A stretch of 64,000 bases of DNA from Janthinobacterium sp. BJB426 (GCF_002735705.1 NZ_PDZL01000021.1:1-64000); one strand, 5' to 3'; counted from the first letter of the stretch, positions 1 to 9,106 are shown. A program made the numbers and translations. The notes: generated by a model not told the origin, from the sequence alone.

Positions 1-197
1 GCGCCGCGCATGTGCAGAACGTCAATGCGTATCACAGCCGCTTGCGGCAATGGCTGCGTCCGTTTCACGGCGTGGCCACGCGCTACCTGCCAAATTACCT
101 GGGCTGGCGCTGGATACTCGACGCCGGACGCATCCGTTCACCAGAAACGTTATTGAAAGCAACGCTGGGCGCATTCCCACATCTGACGGTGACATAG
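1..197 (+). CDS. IS1595-family transposase, C-terminal part (cut by window edge)
   Basis: The reading frame enters from outside the window and ends at a TAG. The visible residues carry the pattern [20 protein letters not shown] followed by a [10 protein letters not shown] block. This is the conserved C-terminal end of ISXO2-like (IS1595) DDE transposases, which move the element by cut-and-paste or replicative transposition. Only about 64 residues are present, so whether the element is intact cannot be judged. No clear terminal inverted repeat was found between the stop codon and the next gene, so the element may be degraded on this side. Recognition is from memory of the family pattern. Confidence 0.72.
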   Translation, partial: AAHVQNVNAYHSRLRQWLRPFHGVATRYLPNYLGWRWILDAGRIRSPETLLKATLGAFPHLTVT

Positions 198-200
198 CCT

Positions 201-224
201 AAAAAAAACCCCGGCGTATCGGGG
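201..224 (-). terminator. Rho-independent terminator of the chemoreceptor gene
   Basis: Read on the minus strand, the sequence has a CCCCG/CGGGG stem with a six-base loop followed directly by eight T residues. It starts 13 bases after the stop codon of the chemoreceptor gene and is placed to end that transcript. Confidence 0.8.
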
Positions 225-236
225 CAGTCACAAGGT

Positions 237-1883
237 TTAAGCGCGGGCACTGCGGCCAGGCAGCGCCAGGCGCCGGCTGGCGGCGGCCGTTGCCGGGGCC
301 GGCAAGCCGCCCGCCGCTTTCAACGCTTTCCCTTGGGCATCGCCGCGCAGGCGGAACACGGCCACCACATCGACCAGCTCGACGGCTCGGTCTTGCAGCG
401 AGGATGCGGCGGCGGCGGCCTCTTCCACCAGGGCCGCGTTCTGCTGGGTGACCTGGTCCATTTGCGAAATGGCCTGGTTCACTTGCTCGATGCCGGCGCT
501 TTGCTCGTGGCTGGCGTTGGCGATGTCGCCCATGATGTCCGTCACGCGGCGAATGCTGGCGACGATTTCTTCCATCGTCGCGCCGGCCTGGTCGACCAGC
601 ACACTGCCCGTGTTGACTTTATCCACGGAATCCTCAATCAAGCCCTTGATTTCCTTGGCCGCCGCCGCCGAGCGCTGCGCCAGGTTGCGCACCTCGGTGG
701 CCACCACGGCGAAGCCACGGCCCTGCTCGCCCGCTCGGGCCGCTTCGACGGCCGCGTTCAACGCCAAAATGTTGGTTTGGAAGGCAATGCCGTCGATCAC
801 GCCGATAATGTCGGCGATCTTCTTCGCCGATTCGTTGATGGAACCCATCGTGCCCACCACTTGCGCCACCACGGCGCCGCCTTTGCGAGCCACGTCCGAG
901 GCCGACACGGCCAGCGCGTTCGCTTGGCGCGCATTGTCCGTGTTCTGGCGCACGGCCGAGGTCAGCTCTTCCAGGCTCGATGCCGTTTCTTCCAGGGAAG
1001 ACGCCTGCTGCTCCGTGCGCACGGACAAGTCCGCATTGCCAGCGGAAATCTGCGCGGCCGCCACGCTGACCGTATCGGCCGAGGTACGCACGGTGGCGAT
1101 CACGCCGACGATGCGTTCCAGGAATTTATTGAAGGCCGTCGCCGTGCGGCCCACTTCATCCATGCGTTCGACGGGCATGGCGGCGGACAGGTCCAGCGAG
1201 GCGCTGACGCGCTCCAGCGTGTGTTCGATATTGCCCAGTCCGCCGCTGATGGTGCGGTAGATGTGCCAGGCCAGCGCACCCGTCAGCAGCACGGCCACGC
1301 CCAGCACGGCCAGCATGGTGTTGAACGCCGTGTCGTAGGCGGCCAAGCTTTCCGCTTTGACATCGTCGACCAGCTTGTTGTTGTAGGCGATGTGGTCATC
1401 CATGCTCTTTTTCGCGGCGGCGGCCGTGATGGCCAGCGGCGTGCCGGCCAACAAGGTGGCGCGCACGCCGTCCATGTCGCCCGCGTAGGCGGCGGCAAAG
1501 AATGGCGCCAGCGCGCGGCGGTAGGCTTCCATGGCGGCCTGGTCGGCGTCGAGCATCTTGCTGTCCGTCGCGTCGTACAGGCGCTCGGCGCGGTAGGTGG
1601 CGATGACCTTGTCGAAATTCGTGTTGGCGTCGGCCACTGCCTTGTCCAGCGCCGTCTTGTCGGCTAGGTTAGAGAACACGGACAGGCGGTAACCGGCCAG
1701 GCGCGAGTCGGCCAGGAAACCCTTGGCCGCATTCAAGCCCTGGATGCTGGGAATGATGCGGTTTTGCACGGTGTCAAAACGCTCCTGGGCGCGCTGCAGC
1801 TGGATGGCGCCACCGGCGCCCAGCAATAGCAGGGCAAGCAAGGCGATGGTGAGGGTCAGAATTAATTGCTTGGTGATATTCAT
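237..1883 (-). CDS. Methyl-accepting chemotaxis protein
   Basis: This is a transmembrane chemoreceptor that passes a periplasmic signal to the CheA/CheW array. Residues 7-28 form the first membrane helix. A helical periplasmic sensor of about 160 residues (four-helix-bundle type) follows, then a second membrane helix near 188-210, a HAMP linker, and a long cytoplasmic signalling coiled coil. The hairpin tip carries the diagnostic [20 protein letters not shown] block followed by [19 protein letters not shown]. The C-terminus is rich in Ala and Arg and lacks the NWETF-type CheR tether. The 548-residue length is normal. The gene stands alone with its own terminator, so its ligand cannot be told from context. 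Confidence 0.95.
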   Translation of the reverse strand: MNITKQLILTLTIALLALLLLGAGGAIQLQRAQERFDTVQNRIIPSIQGLNAAKGFLADSRLAGYRLSVFSNLADKTALDKAVADANTNFDKVIATYRAERLYDATDSKMLDADQAAMEAYRRALAPFFAAAYAGDMDGVRATLLAGTPLAITAAAAKKSMDDHIAYNNKLVDDVKAESLAAYDTAFNTMLAVLGVAVLLTGALAWHIYRTISGGLGNIEHTLERVSASLDLSAAMPVERMDEVGRTATAFNKFLERIVGVIATVRTSADTVSVAAAQISAGNADLSVRTEQQASSLEETASSLEELTSAVRQNTDNARQANALAVSASDVARKGGAVVAQVVGTMGSINESAKKIADIIGVIDGIAFQTNILALNAAVEAARAGEQGRGFAVVATEVRNLAQRSAAAAKEIKGLIEDSVDKVNTGSVLVDQAGATMEEIVASIRRVTDIMGDIANASHEQSAGIEQVNQAISQMDQVTQQNAALVEEAAAAASSLQDRAVELVDVVAVFRLRGDAQGKALKAAGGLPAPATAAASRRLALPGRSARA

Positions 1884-1971
1884 GGTGTTTCACAGTAAAA
1901 AGTGTGGCCTGGCAAGGCCAGGCGGGATAAATAGCTGCCGATCAGGTGGCCGGGATCGCTTGCCAGCGGTA

Positions 1972-3093
1972 CTAGGCCGCCAGCGGTGCGGCGTCAGGCG
2001 TGCGGCGCAGCAAGTCGCCATGCTGGCGGCAAAACGCCAGGCCCGCCTTGTGGCCCACGTCGAACAGCAGCTGCATGTTCGAGCTGGACCAGTCCAGGGT
2101 GTCGGGCCAGTGCAGCTCCGGGATGCCGCCCATCAGGTCGAGCTTGAGCAAGCGCCGCTTGGGCTGGCCCGTGCGCGCATCCGTGTTGTGCTCGAGTTCG
2201 AACAGGCGCAGCTCGCTTTTGGAAATTTTCACCAGCGGCGTGATGATGGAGCGCACCCACGCGTCGTACAGGTTGCGCGGCTTGCGCAGCAAGCGCTCGT
2301 CACCGAGGATGTCGAGGATGACCAGGGTGTCGGCATCAGCGTGTTCGCCCTTGCCTTCGATAAACGGGTCGAAATTGAGCGTGTCGAGCGCCGCGCCTTC
2401 GATGTAATCGTCGCCGGCGATGGTCGTGGGCGCATACAGGAAGGGAAACGACAGGGCAGCGCGCACGTGGATCGGCTCGATCTCATGCTTGCCCCAGATT
2501 TGCATGCGGTGCTCGCTGAGGTTGTAGGCATTGATGTAGAAATCGGGGCGCATGCGCGCCACGCCCGAAAAATCCACGGCTTTTTCCAGGAACGGCAAGT
2601 GCGCGCAGAGGCCCAGGCTTTTCGCCGACAAGTCCGATGGCGACAGCGACGACACCATCAATTTTCCCCAGTCCGACCAGGCCGTGGGCACGCCCGCAAA
2701 CGTTTGCTGGAACGCCTGAAAAAAAGGATTGTTGGCTGGCGGCTGGAAGGCGTCGCGGAACGTGCTCGCATGCATGCCCGGCTTCTGGAATACCTTGTAG
2801 TTAATCGGAATCATCTTGTAGATGCTGTCAGCCACGCCCGTGTCGGCCCAGCTTTGCAAGGCCTGGCGCGGCGTGGCTTCATGCGGCGTCGTGTAAAGCA
2901 AACCCATCAACACACCGGCGCCCGAGGCGGAAATGACGTCGAACTCGATGCCTTCGTCGAGGAAAGCGGCCAGGGCACCAGCGATCAAGGTGGAATTTGG
3001 TGCGCCGCCACCCAGCAGCAGACCCGTTTTGCGGGCCGGTTTCGCTGGCGCGGCTGGCGCCGGATCCAGCGGTGTCGTCGTGACTGTCTTCAT
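1972..3093 (-). CDS. Patatin-like protein with atypical catalytic motifs
   Basis: The family comprises lipid acyl hydrolases with a Ser-Asp dyad. The oxyanion-hole glycine loop GLLLGGGAPN is at residues 24-33. The nucleophile elbow reads SASGAG around Ser57, where patatins normally have GxSxG, so the first and last Gly are Ser and Ala. The usual Asp of the DG(G/A) motif appears as Glu in YIEGAALD. The fold therefore looks patatin-like, while the catalytic residues are non-canonical and activity is uncertain. No signal peptide is seen; the first 20 residues are Pro/Ala-rich. I chose the ATG with AGGGAG five bases upstream over the GTG two codons earlier. The gene appears monocistronic. Confidence 0.8.
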   Translation of the reverse strand: MKTVTTTPLDPAPAAPAKPARKTGLLLGGGAPNSTLIAGALAAFLDEGIEFDVISASGAGVLMGLLYTTPHEATPRQALQSWADTGVADSIYKMIPINYKVFQKPGMHASTFRDAFQPPANNPFFQAFQQTFAGVPTAWSDWGKLMVSSLSPSDLSAKSLGLCAHLPFLEKAVDFSGVARMRPDFYINAYNLSEHRMQIWGKHEIEPIHVRAALSFPFLYAPTTIAGDDYIEGAALDTLNFDPFIEGKGEHADADTLVILDILGDERLLRKPRNLYDAWVRSIITPLVKISKSELRLFELEHNTDARTGQPKRRLLKLDLMGGIPELHWPDTLDWSSSNMQLLFDVGHKAGLAFCRQHGDLLRRTPDAAPLAA

Positions 3094-3405
3094 GCACACT
3101 CCCTGAACGGAACGGGGTGATTACCCCTAATTGTTGGTTACTACACGCGTATGGCGCCTCATCATGCACTTATTTCCACAACCATGAAGTTGATGCAATG
3201 TTGCGGAAACAGATATTAAATTAACATAAATAAATTCCTTATGGCAATTTAGTTAACGCATGATGGGTATTCAGAAAGGGTATAAGGTGACGGCGCGCGG
3301 CGTAGCGTGGTGCATTGCAGCAAATAAATGTTCCGCGATGCTAGGAAAAATCTCTGTAGGGTAGGAATATTCCTCAACCAGCCGCCATGGCGGCTGTCAG
3401 GCCAT
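3094..3405. other. Intergenic region: patatin leader and LysR downstream palindrome
   Basis: This AT-rich stretch holds no convincing gene. Near the patatin start it has a small GGGGT/ACCCC hairpin (3114-3127), which would lie in the patatin mRNA leader. At the other end a perfect 16-bp palindrome, AGCCGCCATGGCGGCT (3380-3395), follows the LysR stop codon. It has no T-tract, so it is at best a weak terminator. Confidence 0.5.
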
Positions 3406-4320
3406 TCAGGGGATGGAAGGGAGCGAGGAAAAATGCAGGTGGGTACACAAATGGTCAACAAAGACGCGAATTTTGGGCGACAGGTGGCGGCTTGACGGCC
3501 ACAGCACCCAGAACTTGCTCGAATGCAGTAAATAGCCGGCCAGCACGGCTTGCAATTCGCCCCGAGCGATGGCATCGCGCACGATAAAGTCAGGCAGGTA
3601 AGCGAGGCCGACGCCCTGCGTGGCGGCGCCGATCAAGGCTTCGATATTGTTGCAGGTCAAGGCGGTCGGCAAGCGCAACTCGCCGCCGCTGTCGCCCCCG
3701 GCGCGCTGCAACGCCCATTCCTGCAGTTTCCCAGTGGTGGGGAATTTATAGCGCACGCAAGCGTGCCCTTCCAGCGCGCGCGGCGTGGCCGGCACACCAT
3801 GGCGGGTGAAATACGCGGGCGAACCGACGATGGCAAAGGCAAACGGTCCCAGTTCGCGCGCCATCAGCCGCGAATCTGTCAAGGTGCCGCTGCGCACGGC
3901 CACGTCGACTCCTTCGGCCACCACGTCGACCAGGCGGTCGTTGAAATCGAGGTCGAGCTCGATCTCCGGGTACAGCCGGGTAAACTCGGTCAGCAGGGGC
4001 AGGATGATGCGGTAGCCGATCACGGGCAGGCTGACCTTGAGCTTGCCGCGCGGCGCCTCGGCCAGGTGCGACAGTTCCGCCTCGGCATCACCGAGGTCGG
4101 CCAGGATGCGCTGACAGCGCTCGTAAAACAGCGCGCCCTCGTTGCTCAGGCTGATGCGCCGCGTGCTGCGGTTGAGCAGGCGCACGCCCAGCTTTTCTTC
4201 CAGCCGCGCCACGCTCTTGCCCACGGCCGAGGCCGACACCCCAAGCAGCCGCCCGGCCGCCACATAACTGGAAGTTTCCGCCGCGCGCACGAAGGCGGCA
4301 ATGCCGTTCAGATTATCCAT
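3406..4320 (-). CDS. LysR-family transcriptional regulator
   Basis: The protein is 304 residues, the standard length of the family. Residues 1-60 form the winged helix-turn-helix with the typical block SYVAAGRLLGVSASAVGKSV and the following RLEEKLGVRLLNRSTR. The remainder is a periplasmic-binding-protein-like effector domain. The gene is transcribed divergently from an MFS exporter gene, the usual arrangement for a LysR regulator and its target, so control of that exporter is inferred. The inducer is unknown. The helix-turn-helix and the RRISLS segment resemble the AaeR/DsdC-like subgroup in general form only. Confidence 0.93.
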   Translation of the reverse strand: MDNLNGIAAFVRAAETSSYVAAGRLLGVSASAVGKSVARLEEKLGVRLLNRSTRRISLSNEGALFYERCQRILADLGDAEAELSHLAEAPRGKLKVSLPVIGYRIILPLLTEFTRLYPEIELDLDFNDRLVDVVAEGVDVAVRSGTLTDSRLMARELGPFAFAIVGSPAYFTRHGVPATPRALEGHACVRYKFPTTGKLQEWALQRAGGDSGGELRLPTALTCNNIEALIGAATQGVGLAYLPDFIVRDAIARGELQAVLAGYLLHSSKFWVLWPSSRHLSPKIRVFVDHLCTHLHFSSLPSIP

Positions 4321-4435
4321 GCCATCTCGCTATCTTGATTAGAGAATATTTGTCCGTTATTAGTGGATTTTCAACCACTTTTTCATGGATTACGTCCATA
4401 TTATCATCGGATTCCCTCTTTCTGGAATCATTCCC
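4321..4435. promoter_or_regulatory. Divergent LysR/MFS control region with two dyads
   Basis: The region between the divergent genes contains two inverted repeats: AGTGG-N8-CCACT (4362-4379) and ATGGA-TTACG-TCCAT (4385-4399). Either could be the LysR binding site. The dyads are seen directly; their function is inferred from the divergent arrangement. Confidence 0.4.
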
Positions 4436-5995
4436 ATGAATACGAATCACCGTATGAAGCCGGCCTCCCCCGCCAGGCGCGCCTTCGTGCTGGCCGCCGT
4501 CTGCCTGGCCGCGCTATGCATGCCGCTCAGTTTTACGGGGCCGGCCATCGCCATTCCCGCCATCGCCGCCGACCTGCACGGCACGCCGCTGGCGCTGGCG
4601 TGGATCACGAATGCCTTCATGCTCAGCTTTGGCGGTTGCCTGATGGTGGCCGGCGCGCTGGCCGACCGCTATGGCCGCAAGCGCGTGTTCTTGCTGGGCA
4701 TGGGCGTGTTTTCCGCCGCCGCGCTGGCGCTGTCGGCTGCGCCCGGCATTGTGTGGCTCGACATGCTGCGCGCCGTCCAGGGCCTGGGCTGCGCCATGGC
4801 CCTGTCGAGCGGACTGGCGGCCCTGGCACAGGAATTCGACGGCCCTGCCCGCGCGCGCGCCTTCAGCCTGATCGGCACAGCCTTCGGCGTGGGGCTGGCC
4901 TTCGGCCCCTTCTTGGCAGGCACCTTGATCACCCGCACGGGCTGGCGCGCCATTTTTGTCGCCGCGGCCGCGGCCGGCCTGGCCGCCCTGCTGGCCGCCG
5001 CGCGCGCCATGCGCGAATCGCGCGACCCGCAAGCGCAAGGCGTCGATTGGCCCGGCGCGCTGACGTTTACCGGTGCGCTGTCCCTGTTTACCTATGGCTT
5101 GCTGCAGGCGCCCGACAGTGGCTGGGGCAGTGCCGCCAGCCTGGGGCTGCTCGGTGGCGCGGCCTTGCTGCTGGCTGCATTCGTCCGCGTGGAGCGGCGC
5201 GCGGTGCGGCCCATGCTGGATTTGTCGCTGTTCCGCCTGCCCGCCTTTGCCGGCGTGCAACTGCTGGCGGCCGCGCCCGCGTTTTCCTTCGTCGTGCTGC
5301 TGGTGCTGCTGCCGGCCCGCTTCATCGGCATCGAAGGCTACAGCGCGCTGGAGGCGGGACGCATGATGATTGCCCTGTCGGCGCCCATGCTGGTGCTGCC
5401 GGTTCTCGCCGGCCTGGCGGCGCAACGCATTGCCCCCGCGCACATTTGCGCCAGCGGCCTGCTGCTTGCGGCGGGCGGCTTGCTGTGGCTGTCGACGTGC
5501 GTGCCGGGCCAGTCGCCCTACACTTTGCTGGGGCCGCTGCTGCTGATCGGCTGCGGCATCAGCCTGCCCTGGGGTTTGATGGATGGCCTGGCCATCAGCG
5601 TCGTGCCCGTCGAGCGGGCCGGCATGGCGGCCGGCATCTTCAATACGACGCGCGTGGCGGGCGAAGGCCTGGCGCTGGCCATCGTCAGCGCGCTGCTGGG
5701 CACGCTTACTGTCGCGGCGCTGGGCGGCGCAGGCATGGCCGGCATCGGCGCACAACAGGCGGCGCACGCGGGCCCCTTCCTGGCCCTCGGCGAGCTGCGC
5801 CATGCAGCTACCCTGTTGCCGCAGGCCGGCGTCGCCGAACTGGCGCAAGCGTACGGCACGGCCTTCCGTCACTTGCTGTATGTGCTGGCCAGCATTACGA
5901 CGGCCTCGGCACTGCTAATCCTGGCATTCCTGCGTCATCCGGCCCCTGCCGCAACGGACACGGCCGCCCTGCCCGCCTGCAAAGCACAGCAATAA
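4436..5995 (+). CDS. MFS transporter, DHA2 (14-helix) drug exporter type
   Basis: This inner-membrane proton antiporter probably exports drugs or other small hydrophobic compounds. The 519-residue length and about 14 hydrophobic segments fit the EmrB/QacA (DHA2) branch. The loop between helices 2 and 3 has the major-facilitator motif GALADRYGRKR. I chose the ATG preceded by GGAAT; an in-frame ATG 17 codons upstream lies within the dyad region and would add a poorly conserved tail. No membrane fusion partner is adjacent. The divergent LysR gene is the likely regulator. Confidence 0.88.
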   Translation: MNTNHRMKPASPARRAFVLAAVCLAALCMPLSFTGPAIAIPAIAADLHGTPLALAWITNAFMLSFGGCLMVAGALADRYGRKRVFLLGMGVFSAAALALSAAPGIVWLDMLRAVQGLGCAMALSSGLAALAQEFDGPARARAFSLIGTAFGVGLAFGPFLAGTLITRTGWRAIFVAAAAAGLAALLAAARAMRESRDPQAQGVDWPGALTFTGALSLFTYGLLQAPDSGWGSAASLGLLGGAALLLAAFVRVERRAVRPMLDLSLFRLPAFAGVQLLAAAPAFSFVVLLVLLPARFIGIEGYSALEAGRMMIALSAPMLVLPVLAGLAAQRIAPAHICASGLLLAAGGLLWLSTCVPGQSPYTLLGPLLLIGCGISLPWGLMDGLAISVVPVERAGMAAGIFNTTRVAGEGLALAIVSALLGTLTVAALGGAGMAGIGAQQAAHAGPFLALGELRHAATLLPQAGVAELAQAYGTAFRHLLYVLASITTASALLILAFLRHPAPAATDTAALPACKAQQ

Positions 5996-6099
5996 TTCAC
6001 GACCATCATTCCGTCTGCCGTACACGGCGGCGCCCACGCGCCGCTGCCCTCCCTGATGTTTCTCCGCAACACCTAAAAAGTTTCAAGGATTAAAACTAG

Positions 6100-6164
6100 T
6101 TTACTGATCAAAGCGCTTTGAACTATACTCAAAGCGCTTTGAAACATAACTAAAGCGCTTTGGT
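6100..6164 (+). promoter_or_regulatory. Maltoporin promoter with three LacI-family operators
   Basis: A -35 TTTACT (6100-6105) and a -10 TATACT (6124-6129) are separated by 18 bp. Two perfect palindromes, TCAAAGCGCTTTGA, lie in the spacer (6108-6121) and just after the -10 (6129-6142). A third copy sharing the AAAGCGCTTT core is at 6152-6161. The three cores start exactly 21 bp apart (6110, 6131, 6152), two helical turns. The same palindrome precedes the glucosidase operon, and a LacI-family gene lies between them, so repression by that protein is inferred. Confidence 0.85.
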
Positions 6165-6216
6165 TGTGCGAAGTTATGCGCACCGATCCCACACCTATAA
6201 AAACACTGGAGACGCA

Positions 6217-7437
6217 ATGAACAAACATTTCTTGAAAACTTTGCCTGCCGCCGTGGCGTTGGCCTTGAGCGCTTCGGCCGCCCAGGCCGCCCTGCCGATC
6301 GATTTCGGCGGCTATATCCGCTCGGGCTTCGGCACCAGCAGCGAAGGCGGCAAGGAAGCGTGTTTCGGCCTGGCCGGCGCCTCGTCCAAGTATCGTCTGG
6401 GCAATGAGTGCGAAACCTACGGCGAGCTGAAATTCGGCGGTGAAGCCTTCAAGGCAGCCAACGGCACCACTTTCCGCATCAATACCCTGGTGGCGTTCTC
6501 CGTCAACCAGAACCAGGACTGGGAACAATCGGACCCGTCGTGGCGCGAAATGAACGTCGTTGCCGACAAGATCGGCACGGGCGCCTTCGCCGAAGCGCGC
6601 GCCTGGGTCGGCAAGCGCTACTACGACCGCCAGGACGTGCACATCACCGATTACTACTTCTGGAATAACAGCGGCCCTGGCGCCGGCCTGGAAAACATCG
6701 ACCTGGGCGCCGCCAAACTGGCCTACGCCATCGTGCGCACGGCCGATGACGGCGACAGCAAGCGCATGGGCCTGTCCCACGACTTGCGCTTCTCCGGCAT
6801 CAAGGTCAATCCGGACGGCGAACTGACCCTGGGCTTGCAATTCAATCAGAAACGCAACGCACAAGGCGCGGCCCCCATCGCCAGCGGCCACTTGCTGACC
6901 ATCATGCATACGCAAGGCAATTTGCTGGGCGGCTTCAACAAGGTGGCATTGCAGTACGGCAAAGGCAGCGCCGCCAACACGGGCGGCTTCAGCCTGGGCG
7001 CAGACAAGGATGACAAGGTCGTGCGCCTGACGGAACAGATCATGATCCAGCCCAAAGGCGCCTGGTCGGGCATGGGCACCTTCGTCTACGAAGACAAGGA
7101 ATCGGCAGGCGTGAGCAGCAAGTGGACGTCGATCGGCGCGCGTCCCGTCTACCACTTCACGGACAACTACAGCCTGGCCGTGGAACTGGGCCACGATATC
7201 GTCAAGCCGGAAGGTGGCGAAAGCCGCAACCTGACCAAGCTGACCTTCGCGCCGCAATTGTCGGCAGGCAACAGCTTCTGGTCGCGCCCCGTGCTGCGTG
7301 CCTTCTACACCTACGCCAAATGGAACAAGGCAGCCCAGTCGGCCGCCGCCGCGGAATCGGCGCTGTCGTCGACGGGCGTGTTCGGTGGCAAGACCAACGG
7401 CAGCTCGGTTGGTTTCCAGGTCGAGTCGTGGTGGTAA
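6217..7437 (+). CDS. lamB: Maltoporin-like outer membrane channel
   Basis: This is a predicted trimeric 18-strand outer membrane porin for maltodextrin entry. Residues 1-24 form a signal peptide ending at AQA-ALPIDF. The mature start IDFGGYIRSGFGTS and the later NECETYGELKFGGE pattern match LamB, as do the many aromatic, alternating beta strands and the C-terminal FQVESWW ending in an aromatic residue. At 406 residues the protein is close to E. coli LamB. The chosen ATG follows a GGAG site; an upstream in-frame start would place 19 residues before the signal peptide. The gene is monocistronic, with its own promoter carrying three LacI-type operators. Confidence 0.92.
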   Translation: MNKHFLKTLPAAVALALSASAAQAALPIDFGGYIRSGFGTSSEGGKEACFGLAGASSKYRLGNECETYGELKFGGEAFKAANGTTFRINTLVAFSVNQNQDWEQSDPSWREMNVVADKIGTGAFAEARAWVGKRYYDRQDVHITDYYFWNNSGPGAGLENIDLGAAKLAYAIVRTADDGDSKRMGLSHDLRFSGIKVNPDGELTLGLQFNQKRNAQGAAPIASGHLLTIMHTQGNLLGGFNKVALQYGKGSAANTGGFSLGADKDDKVVRLTEQIMIQPKGAWSGMGTFVYEDKESAGVSSKWTSIGARPVYHFTDNYSLAVELGHDIVKPEGGESRNLTKLTFAPQLSAGNSFWSRPVLRAFYTYAKWNKAAQSAAAAESALSSTGVFGGKTNGSSVGFQVESWW

Positions 7438-7440
7438 TAG

Positions 7441-7535
7441 CATCTGAAAAACGTCCATGGCGGCGTTGCACGGTCTTGCCGTACTAGCGTACTGTCTGCG
7501 ACCGTGCGCATTGCCCTGAACGTTTTATCAGACGC
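7441..7535. repeat. Long imperfect inverted repeat after the porin gene
   Basis: Just after the porin stop codon the two ends pair as CATCTGAAAAACGT and ACGTTTTATCAGACG. Inner arms GCACGGT and ACCGTGC enclose a GTAC-TAGC-GTAC core. The whole ~95 bp can fold into one long interrupted hairpin. Its core resembles the GTAC-N4-GTAC core of the repeat at 28986-29086, so it may be a distant member of the same interspersed family, or simply the porin transcript end. Confidence 0.6.
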
Positions 7536-7855
7536 TCTTTATTAATCAGAGGCATCCAACATTGGCTGATGCCGCAAGGCGCCAGCCACTGGCAGCAGCA
7601 CCGCCCGCTCATCCAGGGGCAGGTAGTACCCGGACCCACCATTTCGCCGCTGCACGCGATGGCCGGCAGCTTCAATGTAGTGATTCAGCAGTATCCTCTT
7701 TTAGCGCGGGCGCCCCTGGGTTTGCCCGCGTATTTTTTTGGGCGCCGCCGCCGTTTGCCATACCCCTGATCAATCCGGCATTTATCAGATAAACTACCCT
7801 TTATCGCGCCGCAACGCTCCCGACCCACCCTGGATAGACCCCGACTGCAGCATCC
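7536..7855. other. Intergenic region before the LacI gene, no gene seen
   Basis: Apart from the terminator at 7704-7739, I see no gene here. Short open frames exist, but none has a ribosome binding site with recognisable protein character. The AT-rich stretch around 7765-7805 is the likely promoter region of the LacI gene. No AAAGCGCTTT operator occurs here, so the repressor gene does not appear to be self-controlled by that site. Confidence 0.5.
7704..7739 (+). terminator. Rho-independent terminator
   Basis: A seven-base stem CGCGGGC/GCCCGCG with a 12-base loop is followed by TATTTTTTT. It is oriented for plus-strand transcripts coming from the porin gene and insulates the LacI gene. Confidence 0.8.
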
Positions 7856-8866
7856 ATGAACCTCAAAAATCTCGCCAAAACGCTAGGAATATCCGAAACC
7901 ACCGTCAGCCGCGCCTTGAATGGCTATCCTGAAGTAAGCGAACGCACGCGCGAGCGGGTGCTGGCCGCCGCGCAGGCGGCCGGCTACCGTCCCAATCCCA
8001 TGGCGCGCAGCCTGGCCGTCGGGCGCACGAATATCGTCGGCATCATCTACCCGCTGATGCCGAACGACCTGGCCGATCCCATGTTCATCGAGATCGTCGG
8101 CGGCATGTCGGAAGCGCTGGAAGCGCAGCAGATGGACATGATGATCGCGCCCGCCTCCGCCACCAATGAATTCCATACGTATGAACGCATGGTCAAGGGC
8201 CGCCGCATCGATGGCCTGATCGTCGGCCGTACAAAGCCGTTCGACGAGCGCATCGCCTACCTGGCGCAGCAGGGCATGCCGTTTGTCGCGCATGGCCGCA
8301 CGCAGCTGAACCAGCCGCACGCATGGTTCGACTATGACAACGAGGCGGGCATGCGCCTGGCCGTCGAGCGCCTGGCGCAGCTGGGCCACCAGCGCATTGG
8401 CCTGATCAGCGCCACGCCGGACCTGAACTTCGTGCGCCAGCGCGTGGAAAGTTTCCAGCACGCCATGCAGGCGGGCGGACTGCCCGTCGACCCGGACAAC
8501 CTGGTCGACAATGCGCACGACCGCCGCGCCGGCTACCAGGCCATGCAGCGCCTGCTGGCCCGCTCGCCCCGCCCCACGGCCGTCATCGTCGACAATCACA
8601 TGTCGGGCGTGGGCGCCGTACGCGCCCTGCTTGACGCGGGCATCGCCATCGGCCGCGACATGTCGCTGATCGTCTGGGGCGTGATGGAAGATTCCCTGGC
8701 CGGCCACAACGTCACCACCGTCGTCCAGCCCGACCCGCGCGGTGCCGGCGCGAAGATGATCCATATGCTGCTGGCCCTGATGGACGGCACGCCCGTCACC
8801 GACCTGCAGGAACTGTGGCCGTGCGAACTGTTGCCGGGCGAGTCGGCCGGCCCCGTGCCGCACTAG
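7856..8866 (+). CDS. LacI-family repressor of the maltose regulon
   Basis: The protein is 336 residues. Residues 1-22 form the LacI helix-turn-helix (LKNLAKTLGISETTVSRALN) with the hinge helix after YRPNPMARSL. The rest is a periplasmic-binding-protein-like sugar-sensing core. It lies between the maltoporin gene and the glucosidase-transport operon. Both promoters carry symmetric operators with the central CG step typical of LacI-family sites (AAAGCGCTTT). Role inferred: repression of maltodextrin uptake until a sugar inducer binds. No strong Shine-Dalgarno is visible before the ATG, which suggests weak expression. Confidence 0.93.
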   Translation: MNLKNLAKTLGISETTVSRALNGYPEVSERTRERVLAAAQAAGYRPNPMARSLAVGRTNIVGIIYPLMPNDLADPMFIEIVGGMSEALEAQQMDMMIAPASATNEFHTYERMVKGRRIDGLIVGRTKPFDERIAYLAQQGMPFVAHGRTQLNQPHAWFDYDNEAGMRLAVERLAQLGHQRIGLISATPDLNFVRQRVESFQHAMQAGGLPVDPDNLVDNAHDRRAGYQAMQRLLARSPRPTAVIVDNHMSGVGAVRALLDAGIAIGRDMSLIVWGVMEDSLAGHNVTTVVQPDPRGAGAKMIHMLLALMDGTPVTDLQELWPCELLPGESAGPVPH

Positions 8867-8970
8867 GCGTTTTTCGCTGTCCCTACGCCGCCGGCCGCCT
8901 GGCCGGCGCGGCCGCATTGTTGTCCTGAATCACCCTCATAAAAAAATCGTATGTCTGGCGCGTGTATCGC

Positions 8971-9022
8971 TTTACTTTTCAAAGCGCTTTGAACTATACT
9001 CATTTCACACCCAAAGCGCTTT
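8971..9022 (+). promoter_or_regulatory. Promoter of the glucosidase-mal operon with two operators
   Basis: This promoter copies the porin promoter: -35 TTTACT (8971-8976), an 18-bp spacer holding TCAAAGCGCTTTGA, and -10 TATACT (8995-9000). A second operator core AAAGCGCTTT lies at 9013-9022, downstream of the -10. The two cores start 32 bp apart, about three helical turns. It is expected to drive the operon from the glucosidase to the PfkB kinase. Confidence 0.85.
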
Positions 9023-9106
9023 GAATTTTAAAATAAGACGTTCGCCTACCAACCAGCAGCGCCGCCCTGATAGCCAAGGCTACAGGCAACTTTTAAGAAA
9101 TCATTC

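Noticed and set aside
3380-3395. Perfect palindrome as a terminator of the LysR gene
   Set aside because: No T-tract follows on the minus strand, so I list it only as a palindrome.
7562-7769. Small plus-strand open frames between the porin and LacI genes
   Set aside because: They overlap a clear rho-independent terminator, lack ribosome sites and show no domain or composition of real proteins.
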